A stretch of 49,518 nt of DNA, taken from contig DDWD01000064.1 of assembly GCA_002345825.1 (NCBI GenBank), positions 1 to 49,518 of the forward strand, read 5' to 3'. A program made the translations under genes and the position numbers. This document shows, piece by piece, positions 17,092 through 26,476 of this stretch (within the stretch, counting starts at the first letter, position 1; each line of letters begins with the position of its first letter). The DNA comes from Bacteroidales bacterium UBA2295. Its GTDB lineage: Bacteria; Bacteroidota; Bacteroidia; Bacteroidales; Tenuifilaceae. Under the pieces are notes generated by a model. That model saw nothing but the letters and a program-made list of their open reading frames with translations. It was not told where the DNA came from and ran no database searches.

Positions 17092-20000
17092 ATGGAAAAA
17101 AATCTATTGAAATATATTTTTATGCTTCAGTTTTTTCTTGCCATAATTTTCAGTCTTAATGCGCAGGAATGGGAGTGGAGGAACCCGTTGCCACAAGGAA
17201 ATAGGATTAATGATGTTTATGCCTTTAGTAATTCTGAAGCCATAGCCGTAGGGGCAACGGGTTTGGTAATGAAAACTACTAATGCAGGTGACAATTGGAC
17301 AATATCCAAATTAGAAACCTCGGAGTGGTTATATGCCGTTCATTTTGCCGATGCAAATAATGGTTATATTGCACATGGCGATGGAAACGTGTCTAAAACA
17401 GTTGATGCTGGAGCAAATTGGACATTGGTTACTAAGCCAAATAGTTCAGCAATTTATGATATTTGGGCCAAAAGTTCAATGGAAGTGCTATGCCTCGATT
17501 ATAGTGGCAAGATATTTAAATCTACTGATGGTGGATCAACATGGGGCGAAATAACCAATCCTGGAAGTGGATCAACATATCTTAATGATATATACTTTTT
17601 TGATGGTAACCTTGGTTTTATTGTGGGTGGTAATACTTCTTACTCTCGCTCAGAAATATTTAAAACTACCGACGGTGGAAGTACCTGGAATGTAATTAGC
17701 TCACCGGTAGAATCGGCTCTTACCTCTGTTACTTTTGTAGATTCTAACACTGGATTTATTGTTGGCGAGGGAGGAGCAATACTTAAAACAGTTGATGCTG
17801 GCGAGACTTGGAGTTTATACTCAAACTCAGGGGCAAGCTATCCTGAGTACACCTCAGGAGCTATATATACTAAATTTTCAACTGTTTTATTTTTCGACCA
17901 GAATAATGGTTTAGCAGCAGGAGAAGCCAGAGTATATTATACAACCGATGGTGGTACGTCTTGGGCTGAAGGATATTATGGTTATGGTGACAATAGTCAA
18001 ACTGTTTATATTAATGGAACTTCATCTGCAATAGCTTTAGGAGATGATGGCCTATTGCTAAGCACAGCCAATAAGGGACAAACCTGGGCAAAGGATTTTG
18101 ATTATAATACAGAAAGTTTCTATGGGTTATCGTTCAAGGGGTCGGTTGGTTATGCAACAGCAACTGGCGGTAAGGTATTAAAATCAACCGATAATGGAGA
18201 AACTTGGACTTATCTCACTCAATCGGGTGATTATAAATCTGCCTTAACCATATCAGATCAAAACGCAATAATTGCAGGCACATCAGTTTACGCTTCAAGC
18301 GATGGAGGTTCTAGCTGGACTTATAAATCTATAGATGGTTCTGGTTCTATATGGGGACTGGTTTCACCCAAAAATTCGAATATTGTTTACGGCGTAGGTA
18401 GTAACAGGGTCATAAAATCTACCGATAATGGCGTAAACTGGGCAAATCTAACCAGTCCATATGCTAGTACACTCTATGATGTGTGTTTTGTTGATGATAA
18501 CACAGGGGTTGCCGTTGGCGGCAAAAGTGGTGAGACAAAAATCTATAGAACTACTGACGGAGCATCAAGCTGGCAAGAGATTACATCACCTGTGACAAAT
18601 GGGGCTCTTTATGGTATTGATTTTATTAATGAGACTACTGGTTTTGCTTGTGGTACAGATACTACCCTGCTAAAGACCACCGACGGAGGGGTAACCTGGT
18701 CAAAAGTTATACTTAACTCCGATTTGCCAAGCTACTCAGACGATTTGAGGAGGGTACGTTTTGGCGATGAGAGTAATGGCGTTGCTGTTGGTGTAACGGG
18801 TATTGTATTTATTACTACCGATGGAGGAGTTACTTGGACAATTGATAACAGTGTCCCTACACAAAATTTCTTCTATGCATGCGATTATTCAATAGATAAG
18901 CTTGTAGTTGCTGGTACTAGTGGGACAATCCTAGCAAAAAACGTTACGCTACAAAATGCCACAATCCCCACCCTAACCACAACCACCGTTACCAAAATTA
19001 CCCAAACCACAGCCTCGTCGGGCGGTGCCATTACCGATAATGGTGGAGCCGATATTACGGCCAAGGGTGTTGTTTGGAGCACAACCACTAATCCTACGCT
19101 AGAATCTCACGTTGGTTTTACAAGCAATGGCACCGGAACTACTGAGTTTAATAGCGACCTAACCGGACTAACCGCTGGTATAACCTACTACGTTCGTGCC
19201 TATGCAACTAACAGCGCGGGAACTGGGTATGGTAATGAGGTGGAGTTTACAACATACAGCGAGAATGTAGTCGAGGATTTTGAAGGCAACATTTATAACA
19301 CGGTTATAATTGGTAATCAGGTATGGATGGCAGAAAATCTAAGAGCTACAAAGTATGCTGATGGAACCAACATCGTTACCGGGCTTAATGATACCGAATG
19401 GAATACTACAACCAATGGAGCTTTAGCTATTTATCCCCATAGTGAAGTGGAGGGATTAAATTCCGAAGAGGATGTTGTTAACGCATATGGTATGCTATAC
19501 AACTGGTTTGCCGCTTCAAATGAAAAAGGAATTTGTCCCACAGGATGGAAAGTGCCAAGTGTAGCAGATTGGGACGAACTTCTTACTTTTATAATTGATC
19601 AAGGCTATAGCAATGAGAATTCTGTGACCACCGATGGAGCAGGAAATGCATTGAAATCATGTCGTCAGGTTGATTCGCCTCTTGGGGGTGATTGTGCAAC
19701 CAACGAGCATCCTCGTTGGGACTACTATGCAGATCAGTATGGAACCAATGCCTTTGATTTTAATGGCCTACCAGCCGGCAGCAGAATGAGCACGGGTGAA
19801 TACCTCAACGTAGGCAAAATGGGGCGTTTCTGGACTTCTGATGAGGATAACTTGAATCAATATAATGCGGTAAGAAGAGATCTTGGCTTTGGCAATGGTC
19901 GACTAAGCGATGGCAGCATCACCAAAACCAATGGAATTTCCATTCGATGTATTAAGGAATCAGAAGTACAGGTTGTTGTGCCGGAAGTTACCACAACCAC

Positions 20001-22695
20001 TGTTACCAACATCACCCAAACTACGGCCTCGTCGGGCGGAGCAATTACCGATGATGGTGGAGCCGATATTACGGCCAAAGGTGTTGTTTGGAGCACATCA
20101 ACCAGCCCCACGCTAGAGTCTCACGATGGTTTTACAAGCAATGGCACCGGTACTTCTGAGTTTAATAGCGACCTAACCGACCTAACCGCTGGTACAACCT
20201 ACTATGTTCGTGCCTATGCAACTAACAGCGCGGGAACTGGGTATGGTAATGAGGTGCAGTTTACTACCGAAGTTGAGTCAACTACCTCTCTACCCTTGCC
20301 ATTTAATGATAGTTTCGAAGGAGATATATCGGGTTGGTCAACATTTAATGGTGATGGAGATGATTATACATGGGAAATTTCTACAGATGATCCTAGGACT
20401 GGAACCAAACACCTTCAAGTATTTTTTAATTTAGAAGGAAACAACGATTGGATAATATCTCCTCTTTTAAATTTACCTTCTGGTGAGCCTATTAAACTTT
20501 CATTCTGGGCTAAGTCGACTAGTTCAACTTACCTTGAATCATTTGATGTAAAACTAATATTAAATGATGAACAGGTTGAGAACATTGCCAGTGTAGTTGA
20601 TGTACCTAATACATACACTGAGTATGTTTACGATTTGAGTGATTACGCTGGAATGGAACTTAATATTGCGGTAGTATGTGTTTCTGTTGACAAACTATAT
20701 TTATTTCTTGATGATTTTAGCTGTGTTGTTGATGAGGCAAGTATTGAATTACCCACCCTAACCACAACCACCGTAACCAACATCACTCAAACCACAGCCT
20801 CCTCGGGCGGTGCAATCACCAATGATGGCGGTGCCGATATTACGGCCAAGGGCGTAGTTTGGAGTACAACCACCAATCCCACGCTAGATGCAAGCGATGG
20901 TGTTACTAACGATGGTACTGGTACCACTGAGTTTAACAGTGACCTTACCGGGCTAACCGCTGGTACAACCTACTACGTTCGTGCCTACGCAACTAACAGC
21001 GCAGGAACTGGGTATGGTAATGAGGTGGAGTTTGCTACCGAGGAGGAAGTTGTAGTTCCCACTCTAACCACAACCACCGTAACCAACATCACTCAAACCA
21101 CAGCCTCATCGGGCGGAGCAATTACCGATGATGGCGGTGCAGATATCACTGCTAAAGGGGTAGTTTGGAGCACATCAACCAGCCCCACGCTAGAGTCTCA
21201 CGATGGTTTTACAAGCAATGGCACCGGTACTTCTGAGTTTAATAGCGACCTAACCGAACTAACCGCTGGTACAACCTACTATGTTCGTGCCTATGCTACC
21301 AATAGCGCAGGAACTGGGTATGGTAATGAGGTGCAGTTTACAACTCAGGAGAGTTCCGCTGAAGCAAAACCACTTCCTTTTACTGAGGATTTTGAGAGTG
21401 GAATGGGAGATTGGACCGTAATTGACCAAGATGAGGATGGCGAAGCATGGGCAATCTATGATGATGCTGATTATGCAAGATCTGGTACAAAAAGCGCTAG
21501 AATTAAATATAATATTAGCGGCAACAACGATTGGCTTATTTCCCCATTGCTTGACCTACCAGCCGATGAATCCATTAAATTCACACTTTGGGCTAGGTCA
21601 TATGGATCAACTTTCCCCGAGTCGTTCGATATTAAGATTATTTCAAACGATGGGCAGCAGGTTGATGATATTGCATCGGAAACGGGAGTGCCAGAAACTT
21701 ATACCGAATACACATACAACCTGAGCACCTATGCAGGTCAGCAGGTAAAGATTGCCATTGTATGTGTTTCTGTTGATCAGTTCTATCTCAATATTGACGA
21801 TGTTAGCTGTGTTGTTGATGAGGCAAGTATTGAATTACCCACCCTAACCACAACCACCGTAACCAACATCACTCAAACCACAGCCTCGTCGGGCGGTGCA
21901 ATCACCAATGATGGCGGTGCCGATATTACGGCCAAAGGCTTAGTTTGGAGCACATCAACGAGCCCCACGCTCGATGCTAACGATGGCTTTACAAGCGATG
22001 GCACTGGAACTACTGAGTTCAATAGCGACCTAACAGGGCTAACTGCCGGAACAACCTACCATGTGCGCGCCTACGCCACCAATAGTGCAGGTACGGGGTA
22101 TGGAAATGAGGTGCAGTTTACTACCGAGGAAGAAATTGTTATACCTACTCTAACCACAACCACCGTTACCAATATCACCCAAACCACGGCCTCGTCGGGT
22201 GGTGCAATTACCGATGATGGTGGTGCCGATATTATGGCCAAAGGGGTAGTTTGGAGCACTTCTGAAAGTCCAACATTAGCTTCAAATGATGGTTATAGCG
22301 AGAATGGTACAGGAACGGCTGAATTTACCAGCGAGTTAACTGGGTTGACAGCCAACACAACCTACTATGTTCGTGCCTATGCTACCAATAGCGCTGGAAC
22401 TGCCTATGGCGATCAGAAATCCTTTACAACAACACCGACAAGTGTTGATATTGAATTGCTTGCAAATATCTCAATTTACCCAAATCCATTTACAAGCATT
22501 CTAACGCTCGAGAGCGAAAAAGGAATCTCGCAAGTGGTGGTAATGAATGTAAGCGGTCAGGTAGTGCTTGCAAGGCAAGCAAATGGCGAGTCCAAACTTT
22601 TACTAGATGCCAATGGACTCGATACCGGATTATACATTGTTAAGCTAACCGTGGTGGATGGTACCAATTTCCATATTAGGGTAGTAAAACGCTAA
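17092..22695 (+). CDS. Giant T9SS-exported modular surface protein (YCF48/BNR, FISUMP, adhesin and repeat modules)
   Basis: A 1867-residue protein. Signal peptide (1-24, ending LNAQ). Residues ~25-620 are about a dozen YCF48/BNR-like propeller repeats (KTTDGGSTWNVISS, GEGGAILKTVDAGETWS). Six ~96-residue Fn3-like repeats follow at ~625-721, 964-1060, 1221-1318, 1322-1418, 1582-1677 and 1684-1781, each with the TASSGGAIT and TTYYVRAYATNSAGTGYGNE motifs. Between them are a FISUMP domain (~725-957: VIIGNQVWMAENL, GICPTGWKVPS) and two choice-of-anchor J/cleaved-adhesin domains (~1064-1218, ~1423-1578: NDWIISPLL). The last ~80 residues are a type A T9SS sorting domain (ISIYPNPF ... GLYIVKL). It should be displayed on or released from the cell surface, probably for adhesion or binding. 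Confidence 0.92.
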   Translation: MEKNLLKYIFMLQFFLAIIFSLNAQEWEWRNPLPQGNRINDVYAFSNSEAIAVGATGLVMKTTNAGDNWTISKLETSEWLYAVHFADANNGYIAHGDGNVSKTVDAGANWTLVTKPNSSAIYDIWAKSSMEVLCLDYSGKIFKSTDGGSTWGEITNPGSGSTYLNDIYFFDGNLGFIVGGNTSYSRSEIFKTTDGGSTWNVISSPVESALTSVTFVDSNTGFIVGEGGAILKTVDAGETWSLYSNSGASYPEYTSGAIYTKFSTVLFFDQNNGLAAGEARVYYTTDGGTSWAEGYYGYGDNSQTVYINGTSSAIALGDDGLLLSTANKGQTWAKDFDYNTESFYGLSFKGSVGYATATGGKVLKSTDNGETWTYLTQSGDYKSALTISDQNAIIAGTSVYASSDGGSSWTYKSIDGSGSIWGLVSPKNSNIVYGVGSNRVIKSTDNGVNWANLTSPYASTLYDVCFVDDNTGVAVGGKSGETKIYRTTDGASSWQEITSPVTNGALYGIDFINETTGFACGTDTTLLKTTDGGVTWSKVILNSDLPSYSDDLRRVRFGDESNGVAVGVTGIVFITTDGGVTWTIDNSVPTQNFFYACDYSIDKLVVAGTSGTILAKNVTLQNATIPTLTTTTVTKITQTTASSGGAITDNGGADITAKGVVWSTTTNPTLESHVGFTSNGTGTTEFNSDLTGLTAGITYYVRAYATNSAGTGYGNEVEFTTYSENVVEDFEGNIYNTVIIGNQVWMAENLRATKYADGTNIVTGLNDTEWNTTTNGALAIYPHSEVEGLNSEEDVVNAYGMLYNWFAASNEKGICPTGWKVPSVADWDELLTFIIDQGYSNENSVTTDGAGNALKSCRQVDSPLGGDCATNEHPRWDYYADQYGTNAFDFNGLPAGSRMSTGEYLNVGKMGRFWTSDEDNLNQYNAVRRDLGFGNGRLSDGSITKTNGISIRCIKESEVQVVVPEVTTTTVTNITQTTASSGGAITDDGGADITAKGVVWSTSTSPTLESHDGFTSNGTGTSEFNSDLTDLTAGTTYYVRAYATNSAGTGYGNEVQFTTEVESTTSLPLPFNDSFEGDISGWSTFNGDGDDYTWEISTDDPRTGTKHLQVFFNLEGNNDWIISPLLNLPSGEPIKLSFWAKSTSSTYLESFDVKLILNDEQVENIASVVDVPNTYTEYVYDLSDYAGMELNIAVVCVSVDKLYLFLDDFSCVVDEASIELPTLTTTTVTNITQTTASSGGAITNDGGADITAKGVVWSTTTNPTLDASDGVTNDGTGTTEFNSDLTGLTAGTTYYVRAYATNSAGTGYGNEVEFATEEEVVVPTLTTTTVTNITQTTASSGGAITDDGGADITAKGVVWSTSTSPTLESHDGFTSNGTGTSEFNSDLTELTAGTTYYVRAYATNSAGTGYGNEVQFTTQESSAEAKPLPFTEDFESGMGDWTVIDQDEDGEAWAIYDDADYARSGTKSARIKYNISGNNDWLISPLLDLPADESIKFTLWARSYGSTFPESFDIKIISNDGQQVDDIASETGVPETYTEYTYNLSTYAGQQVKIAIVCVSVDQFYLNIDDVSCVVDEASIELPTLTTTTVTNITQTTASSGGAITNDGGADITAKGLVWSTSTSPTLDANDGFTSDGTGTTEFNSDLTGLTAGTTYHVRAYATNSAGTGYGNEVQFTTEEEIVIPTLTTTTVTNITQTTASSGGAITDDGGADIMAKGVVWSTSESPTLASNDGYSENGTGTAEFTSELTGLTANTTYYVRAYATNSAGTAYGDQKSFTTTPTSVDIELLANISIYPNPFTSILTLESEKGISQVVVMNVSGQVVLARQANGESKLLLDANGLDTGLYIVKLTVVDGTNFHIRVVKR
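18964..22434 (+). repeat. Six ~290-bp in-gene repeats encoding Fn3-like modules
   Basis: Units start near 18964, 19982, 20752, 21055, 21835 and 22141. They are close to identical at the nucleotide level over long stretches (for example ctaaccacaaccaccgt and tgcctatgc...aacagcgc). Two pairs are tandem (20752/21055 and 21835/22141); the others are separated by the FISUMP and adhesin domains. The two adhesin domains also share a downstream junction (gttgatgaggcaagtattg) leading into units 3 and 5. Confidence 0.9.
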
Positions 22696-22719
22696 CCAAC
22701 AAACCTCTCATTATCAATT

Positions 22720-22750
22720 AAGGGCTGCCATTCTCGGCAGCCCTTTTTTT
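22720..22750 (+). terminator. Rho-independent terminator of the giant surface protein gene
   Basis: A 10-bp perfect stem (22720-22729 aagggctgcc with 22736-22745 ggcagccctt), a 6-nt loop and a run of T, 24 bp after the stop codon. Confidence 0.9.
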
Positions 22751-22869
22751 AACATCAATCTCAAAGTGTTACGATGATACTACTGTTTTTTTGGAATCGT
22801 TTTTCATGTAGGAATGGCAGGTCTAGTAGTTACTCGCAATCAGTCACTTCCTGTTTTAAATTGCGTTTT

Positions 22870-23335
22870 GGGGACTCGTAACCTCATTGTCAAATCAATC
22901 AATCAACCCGCCTGCCGACGTCAGTCAGGCAGGTCAATCACCCAATCAATCACCCAACCTGTCCGCCCACTGGCGGATCAACCAACCTGTCTGCTCTGCC
23001 TTTGGCAGATCATCCAATCATCCAATCATCAAAATATTCTTGACGCTAACAGTTTACCTGCCCTTTCCTTTGGCAGGGAGCCTTGCACGCTGTCAGGTCA
23101 TCAATCAACCTTAAAGTTGGCAGTTGGCAAAAACAGTTGGCAATGGTTTACCGTCGTAATCCGTCTCGTTAACCTCCAGAAAGCGTCGGTTCCCGAGACA
23201 AGCCACCTGTAACTCAATCATTCAATCATTCAATCATTCTTTCCTAGACGCTGACAGCTTGCCTGCACTATCATTTGGCAGAGAGCTCCGCACCCTGTCT
23301 GCTGTCAGATCTCAACCTGTCTGCCAAAAACTTGC
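22870..23335. repeat. Intergenic repeat block: two copies of a nested palindromic element in CAAT-rich DNA
   Basis: The gap 22751-23471 has no convincing gene. It holds (CAAT)n-like low-complexity stretches and two copies (23041-23100 and 23247-23310) of an element also found at 34073-34132. Each has nested inverted arms: ctgacagc ... gctgtcag outside and cctgc ... ggcagg inside. A separate hairpin, tccgcccactggcgga (near 22965), also has a relative near 34155. Frames open across this block translate the low-complexity DNA and do not look like proteins. Confidence 0.7.
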
Positions 23336-23391
23336 AAAACAGGTGTATCACACCAACGCTCTCTAACAATATCAATACAATTTTGTCCCTA

Positions 23392-23426
23392 TTTGATACC
23401 GAATTTGTAAAAATTTCCTATCTTTA
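23392..23426 (+). promoter_or_regulatory. Candidate promoter for the LPP20-like gene
   Basis: TTTG at 23392-23395 and TATCTTTA at 23419-23426 (one mismatch to TAnnTTTG). The 23-nt spacing is slightly long. The start codon follows 45 bp later. Confidence 0.4.
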
Positions 23427-23471
23427 AATTTCTTTGAAAATAAATCGAAACTCATTGAAAATAAGATTACA

Positions 23472-25301
23472 ATGTGTAAACATATCTTTTCTCTTTTCCT
23501 GTTGTTAATGCTTTTCACCATAAACAGCACCGCACAAACCCTCCAAGAAATCCGCTCCTCTGGAAACTACAACTGGGGCATTGGCAACGGATCAAACTAC
23601 TCACAGGCACGTAAAAATGCCCTAGAAAACATATCCGAAAGCATATCTGTTCACATTAAGAGCGAATTTGAACACATCATCAAGGAGACCAACGACAATG
23701 TGGACGAGTATGCCAAAAGCGTTGTTACCAGCTACTCGTCGGCTGTGATAAACCAGTACGAGGAGAGAGTGCTAAAGGAAGAGCAGGGAAATGTGGAGGT
23801 ACTAGTATTTATCACCAAGAAGAATCTACAGGAGGTTTTCAAGCAGCGGGAGCAAATCATTGGCGACTTTATTGTACAGGGTGTTCGAGCCGAAAGTGAG
23901 TACAGGATATCCGATGCCCTACGCTATTACTACTGGGCGCTGGTGCTTACCCGCAGTCACCCCGATAACTCCAAGCTAAGGCATAACTTCTCTAGCCAAC
24001 AGGATGAACCTGTTATGATTGGGCTGTACGATAGAATCAACCGAATATTCTCGCTGCTAAAATTCGAGATTGTATCCATAGCTGAGCAGCAAGAACCCAC
24101 ACAGAAACAGTTTCACTTGGCCATTACCTACAAGAACGAACCAGTTACCGACCTCGACTACACCTACTGGGTGGGTGATGGCTACTCCAGCCAGATCAGC
24201 ATCCGCGACGGTAGAGGCATTGCCATTATCGAGGGGCAGGCAGCAAGTGAAATGTCAACCCTGAGGCTAAGAGTTGAGTACCAATACGGCAATAAGGCGC
24301 ATCTGGAACCTGAGGTGAAGCTGATGATGGAAAGCGTAACGCTACCATACTTCGAGAGAGCAGAGGTTAGAATTGCACTAAAAGATAAGCCTAAAATTGC
24401 TTCAAGCGTAGCCAGCAGGGGCTTTTCCTTCATCGAATCTAATATGCCCGAGTACGCCAGCTACGAGAATATGCTAACCCAGATAACCACGGCCATCCAA
24501 ACCCGAAATCACCAGATGGCAAAGCCATTTTTTACCGATGAAGGGTTTGAGGTTTACAACAAGCTCATTAGCAACGGCAGGGTTACCATCCTCGACCAGC
24601 AGCGCGACACCCTGAGAATAATTCGCTATGGTAACCAAACCATGGTGAGATCAATCCCCATGCTATTTGCCTTTAACAACAACCGTGAGAAATTTGTGGA
24701 GAACGTGGTTTTTACCTTTAACCAAGACAAAAAGATAAGCAACCTCTCCTTTGCCCTCGGGCAAGTGGCTACCAACGATATTCTGCATAAGCCAACAGGT
24801 TTTGGCACGCTGGAGGAGAAGTACTTTCTTATTCAGTTCATGGAGAACTACAAAACAGCATACGCCCTGAAACGAGCCGACTACCTTGAGGCCATATTCG
24901 ACGAGAACGCCCTGATAATAGTGGGCAATGTGCTTAAACCCTCACCAGAACCAACCGACAGAGCCAAGCTGATGTACAGCAACCTTCCGCAGGAGCGGGT
25001 CGAATACCTTATCTTCAGCAAGAAAGAGTACTTGGAAAGGTTAAATAGTATCTTCCGCCGCAACGAGTTTATCAACATCCACTTCGAGGACAACGAGGTG
25101 CGCAAAACCCAGCGTGATGATAAGATTTACGGCATCCAGATTGCCCAGCACTACCACTCATCCACCTATGCCGATAAGGGCTACCTTTTCCTTATGGTTG
25201 ATCTCAACGACACCCTGCAACCCAAGATATACGTCAGATCATGGCAACCACAAAAGAATGAAGATGGTAGTATTTATGGACTGGAGGATTTTAGGTTTTA
25301 G
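23472..25301 (+). CDS. Secreted LPP20-like hypothetical protein
   Basis: A 609-residue exported protein with a signal peptide (MCKHIFSLFLLLMLFTINSTAQ). Residues ~25-125 resemble the LPP20/flagellar-assembly T-like fold: WGIGNGSNYSQARKNALENISESISVHIKSEF followed by VEVLVFITKKNL. A helical stretch (~130-165, RAESEYRISDALRYYYWALVL) resembles a TPR. The middle is beta-rich. The last ~250 residues contain two similar blocks with a NTF2/SnoaL-like look (ITTAIQTRNHQMAKPFFTDEG and MENYKTAYALKRADYLEAIFDENA). The function is unknown. It lies upstream of the PEGA and FISUMP genes and may form an envelope gene set with them, although the DUF559 repeat block separates them. Confidence 0.75.
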   Translation: MCKHIFSLFLLLMLFTINSTAQTLQEIRSSGNYNWGIGNGSNYSQARKNALENISESISVHIKSEFEHIIKETNDNVDEYAKSVVTSYSSAVINQYEERVLKEEQGNVEVLVFITKKNLQEVFKQREQIIGDFIVQGVRAESEYRISDALRYYYWALVLTRSHPDNSKLRHNFSSQQDEPVMIGLYDRINRIFSLLKFEIVSIAEQQEPTQKQFHLAITYKNEPVTDLDYTYWVGDGYSSQISIRDGRGIAIIEGQAASEMSTLRLRVEYQYGNKAHLEPEVKLMMESVTLPYFERAEVRIALKDKPKIASSVASRGFSFIESNMPEYASYENMLTQITTAIQTRNHQMAKPFFTDEGFEVYNKLISNGRVTILDQQRDTLRIIRYGNQTMVRSIPMLFAFNNNREKFVENVVFTFNQDKKISNLSFALGQVATNDILHKPTGFGTLEEKYFLIQFMENYKTAYALKRADYLEAIFDENALIIVGNVLKPSPEPTDRAKLMYSNLPQERVEYLIFSKKEYLERLNSIFRRNEFINIHFEDNEVRKTQRDDKIYGIQIAQHYHSSTYADKGYLFLMVDLNDTLQPKIYVRSWQPQKNEDGSIYGLEDFRF

Positions 25302-25315
25302 AAGCCTACTAACAT

Positions 25316-25733
25316 CCCTAAAGGGTAGTTGGGGTTTGACCCCCAGCCCCTAAAGGGGAGTATAAGGTGTGGTGGGTTTCTCTCGTCAGAATGACGAGAT
25401 TAGGGGTAGCGAAGGAAAGGTGAAACATAGCCTCCCCGCACCCTTTAATTCCTAAAGGGATGCTAGCCCGCAACGGTGCGATGGGTTCCTCAGGCTTGCC
25501 TACCGAAGGGAGGGGGAGTGAAGGAAAGATGAAAGGTAACCTCCGCCCGCACCCCTTTAATTCCCCAGGGTAGTTGAGGTTTGACCCCCAGCCCCTGAAG
25601 GGGAGCATAAGGTGCGGTAGGTTCCCCCTTTAGGGGTCAGGCTTGCCTACCGAAGGGAGGGGTAGCTAAGGGAAGATGAATGGGCTAAGGGTAGCGAGGG
25701 AAAAATTTTATGTTTAAAAAATAGAAGGTTTTT
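25316..25733. repeat. G/C-rich palindromic repeat cluster, left of the DUF559 gene
   Basis: Several variants of one composite repeat are visible. The core (gacccccagcccctgaagg type, then gagcataaggtgcggt) begins at 25338 and 25583. Other shared pieces are cctaaaggg, cctccccgcaccctttaat, ggcttgcctaccgaaggga and aggggtagcgaaggaaa. Many pieces are self-complementary (cccctaaagggg). The same units continue on the right side of the DUF559 gene. Confidence 0.8.
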
Positions 25734-26135
25734 ATGGTAAGGTTATCCAATACAGTTGAAAGAACAATGTTTTATGGGGCTAAACCAGTTACCTTTGAAA
25801 GGGCGAAGGAGTTAAGAGAAAACCCAACAGAGGCAGAGAAGTTATTGTGGGGTATTTTGAAGAAGAAACAGATGCTAGGGTTGAGGTTTAAGCATCAGCA
25901 TCCAATAAGTATTTTTATTGCAGATTTTTACTGCCATCCTATTAAATTAGTTATAGAGGTTGATGGTGAGATACACAATAACAAGGAAAATAAAGATTAC
26001 GATGCGAATAGAACTTTTGAGCTAGAGGAGTTAGGTATAAAAGTTTTGCGCTTCACAAATCATCAAGTAATCTATGATATTGAAAGTGTTAGGTCAAAAA
26101 TTGAGGCGCAATGTAGGGTATTGATGGAGGAGTGA
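25734..26135 (+). CDS. DUF559 (Vsr-like endonuclease fold) protein
   Basis: A 133-residue protein matching DUF559 (PF04480), a PD-(D/E)XK/Vsr-like nuclease fold. Visible signature: RAKELRENPTEAEKLLWGIL (~24-43), GLRFKHQHPISIFIADFYC (~50-68; Asp of ADFYC), KLVIEVDGEIHNN (~72-84; the E-x-D/H core) and LGIKVLRFTNHQVIYDIESV (~103-122). The putative catalytic acidic residues are present, so it may be active. An internal ATG at 25768 would remove 11 residues. The gene is embedded in copies of a G/C-rich repeat on both sides, yet is itself A/T-richer than they are. DUF559 proteins have no settled function; links to DNA repair or mobile elements are guesses. Confidence 0.88.
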   Translation: MVRLSNTVERTMFYGAKPVTFERAKELRENPTEAEKLLWGILKKKQMLGLRFKHQHPISIFIADFYCHPIKLVIEVDGEIHNNKENKDYDANRTFELEELGIKVLRFTNHQVIYDIESVRSKIEAQCRVLMEE

Positions 26136-26145
26136 TATTTGAGAA

Positions 26146-26420
26146 TGTTCTCCCCGCGAGCTTTAAAACCCTAAAGGGTCTTTGGGGTTTTACCCCCAGC
26201 CCCTGAAGGGGAGCATAAGGTGCGGTGGGGTGCCCCTTTAGGGGTTAGGGGTAGCGAGGGAAAATGAAAGGACCAGGGGTAGCGAAGGAAAGATGAAACA
26301 TAGCCTCCCCGCACCCTATAATTCCCCAAAGGGACGCTAACCCACAACGGTGCGGTGGATTACCCTTTAGGGGCTAGGGGTAGCGAGGGAAAATGAATGG
26401 GCTAGGGGTAGCGCAAGAAA
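26146..26420. repeat. G/C-rich palindromic repeat cluster, right of the DUF559 gene
   Basis: Units of the left cluster recur here. The core tacccccagcccctgaag begins at 26191 and runs through gagcataaggtgcggt. The tagcctccccgcaccct block at 26298 matches the one near 25429, and aggggtagcgagggaaa occurs near 26245, 26365 and 26403. The block ends ~55 bp before the PEGA gene start and so forms its 5' flank. Confidence 0.8.
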
Positions 26421-26476
26421 GAATTGGAAGTAAAAAACACAAAACAAATAACAACATACAAACACAGTATTCAGTT

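Noticed and set aside
18964..22434. Regular repeats that could suggest a CRISPR array
   Set aside because: Units are ~290 bp, in frame, and encode Fn3-like protein modules; there are no short repeats with unique spacers.
22814..23212. Open frames of 75-132 codons in the intergenic block
   Set aside because: They translate CAAT low-complexity DNA and palindromic repeats (Gln/Ser/Asn/Pro strings) and have no protein-like features.
25318..25608. Minus-strand open frame in the G/C-rich repeats
   Set aside because: It consists of the repeat itself; the Pro/Gly/Leu-rich translation reflects ccctaaagggg units.
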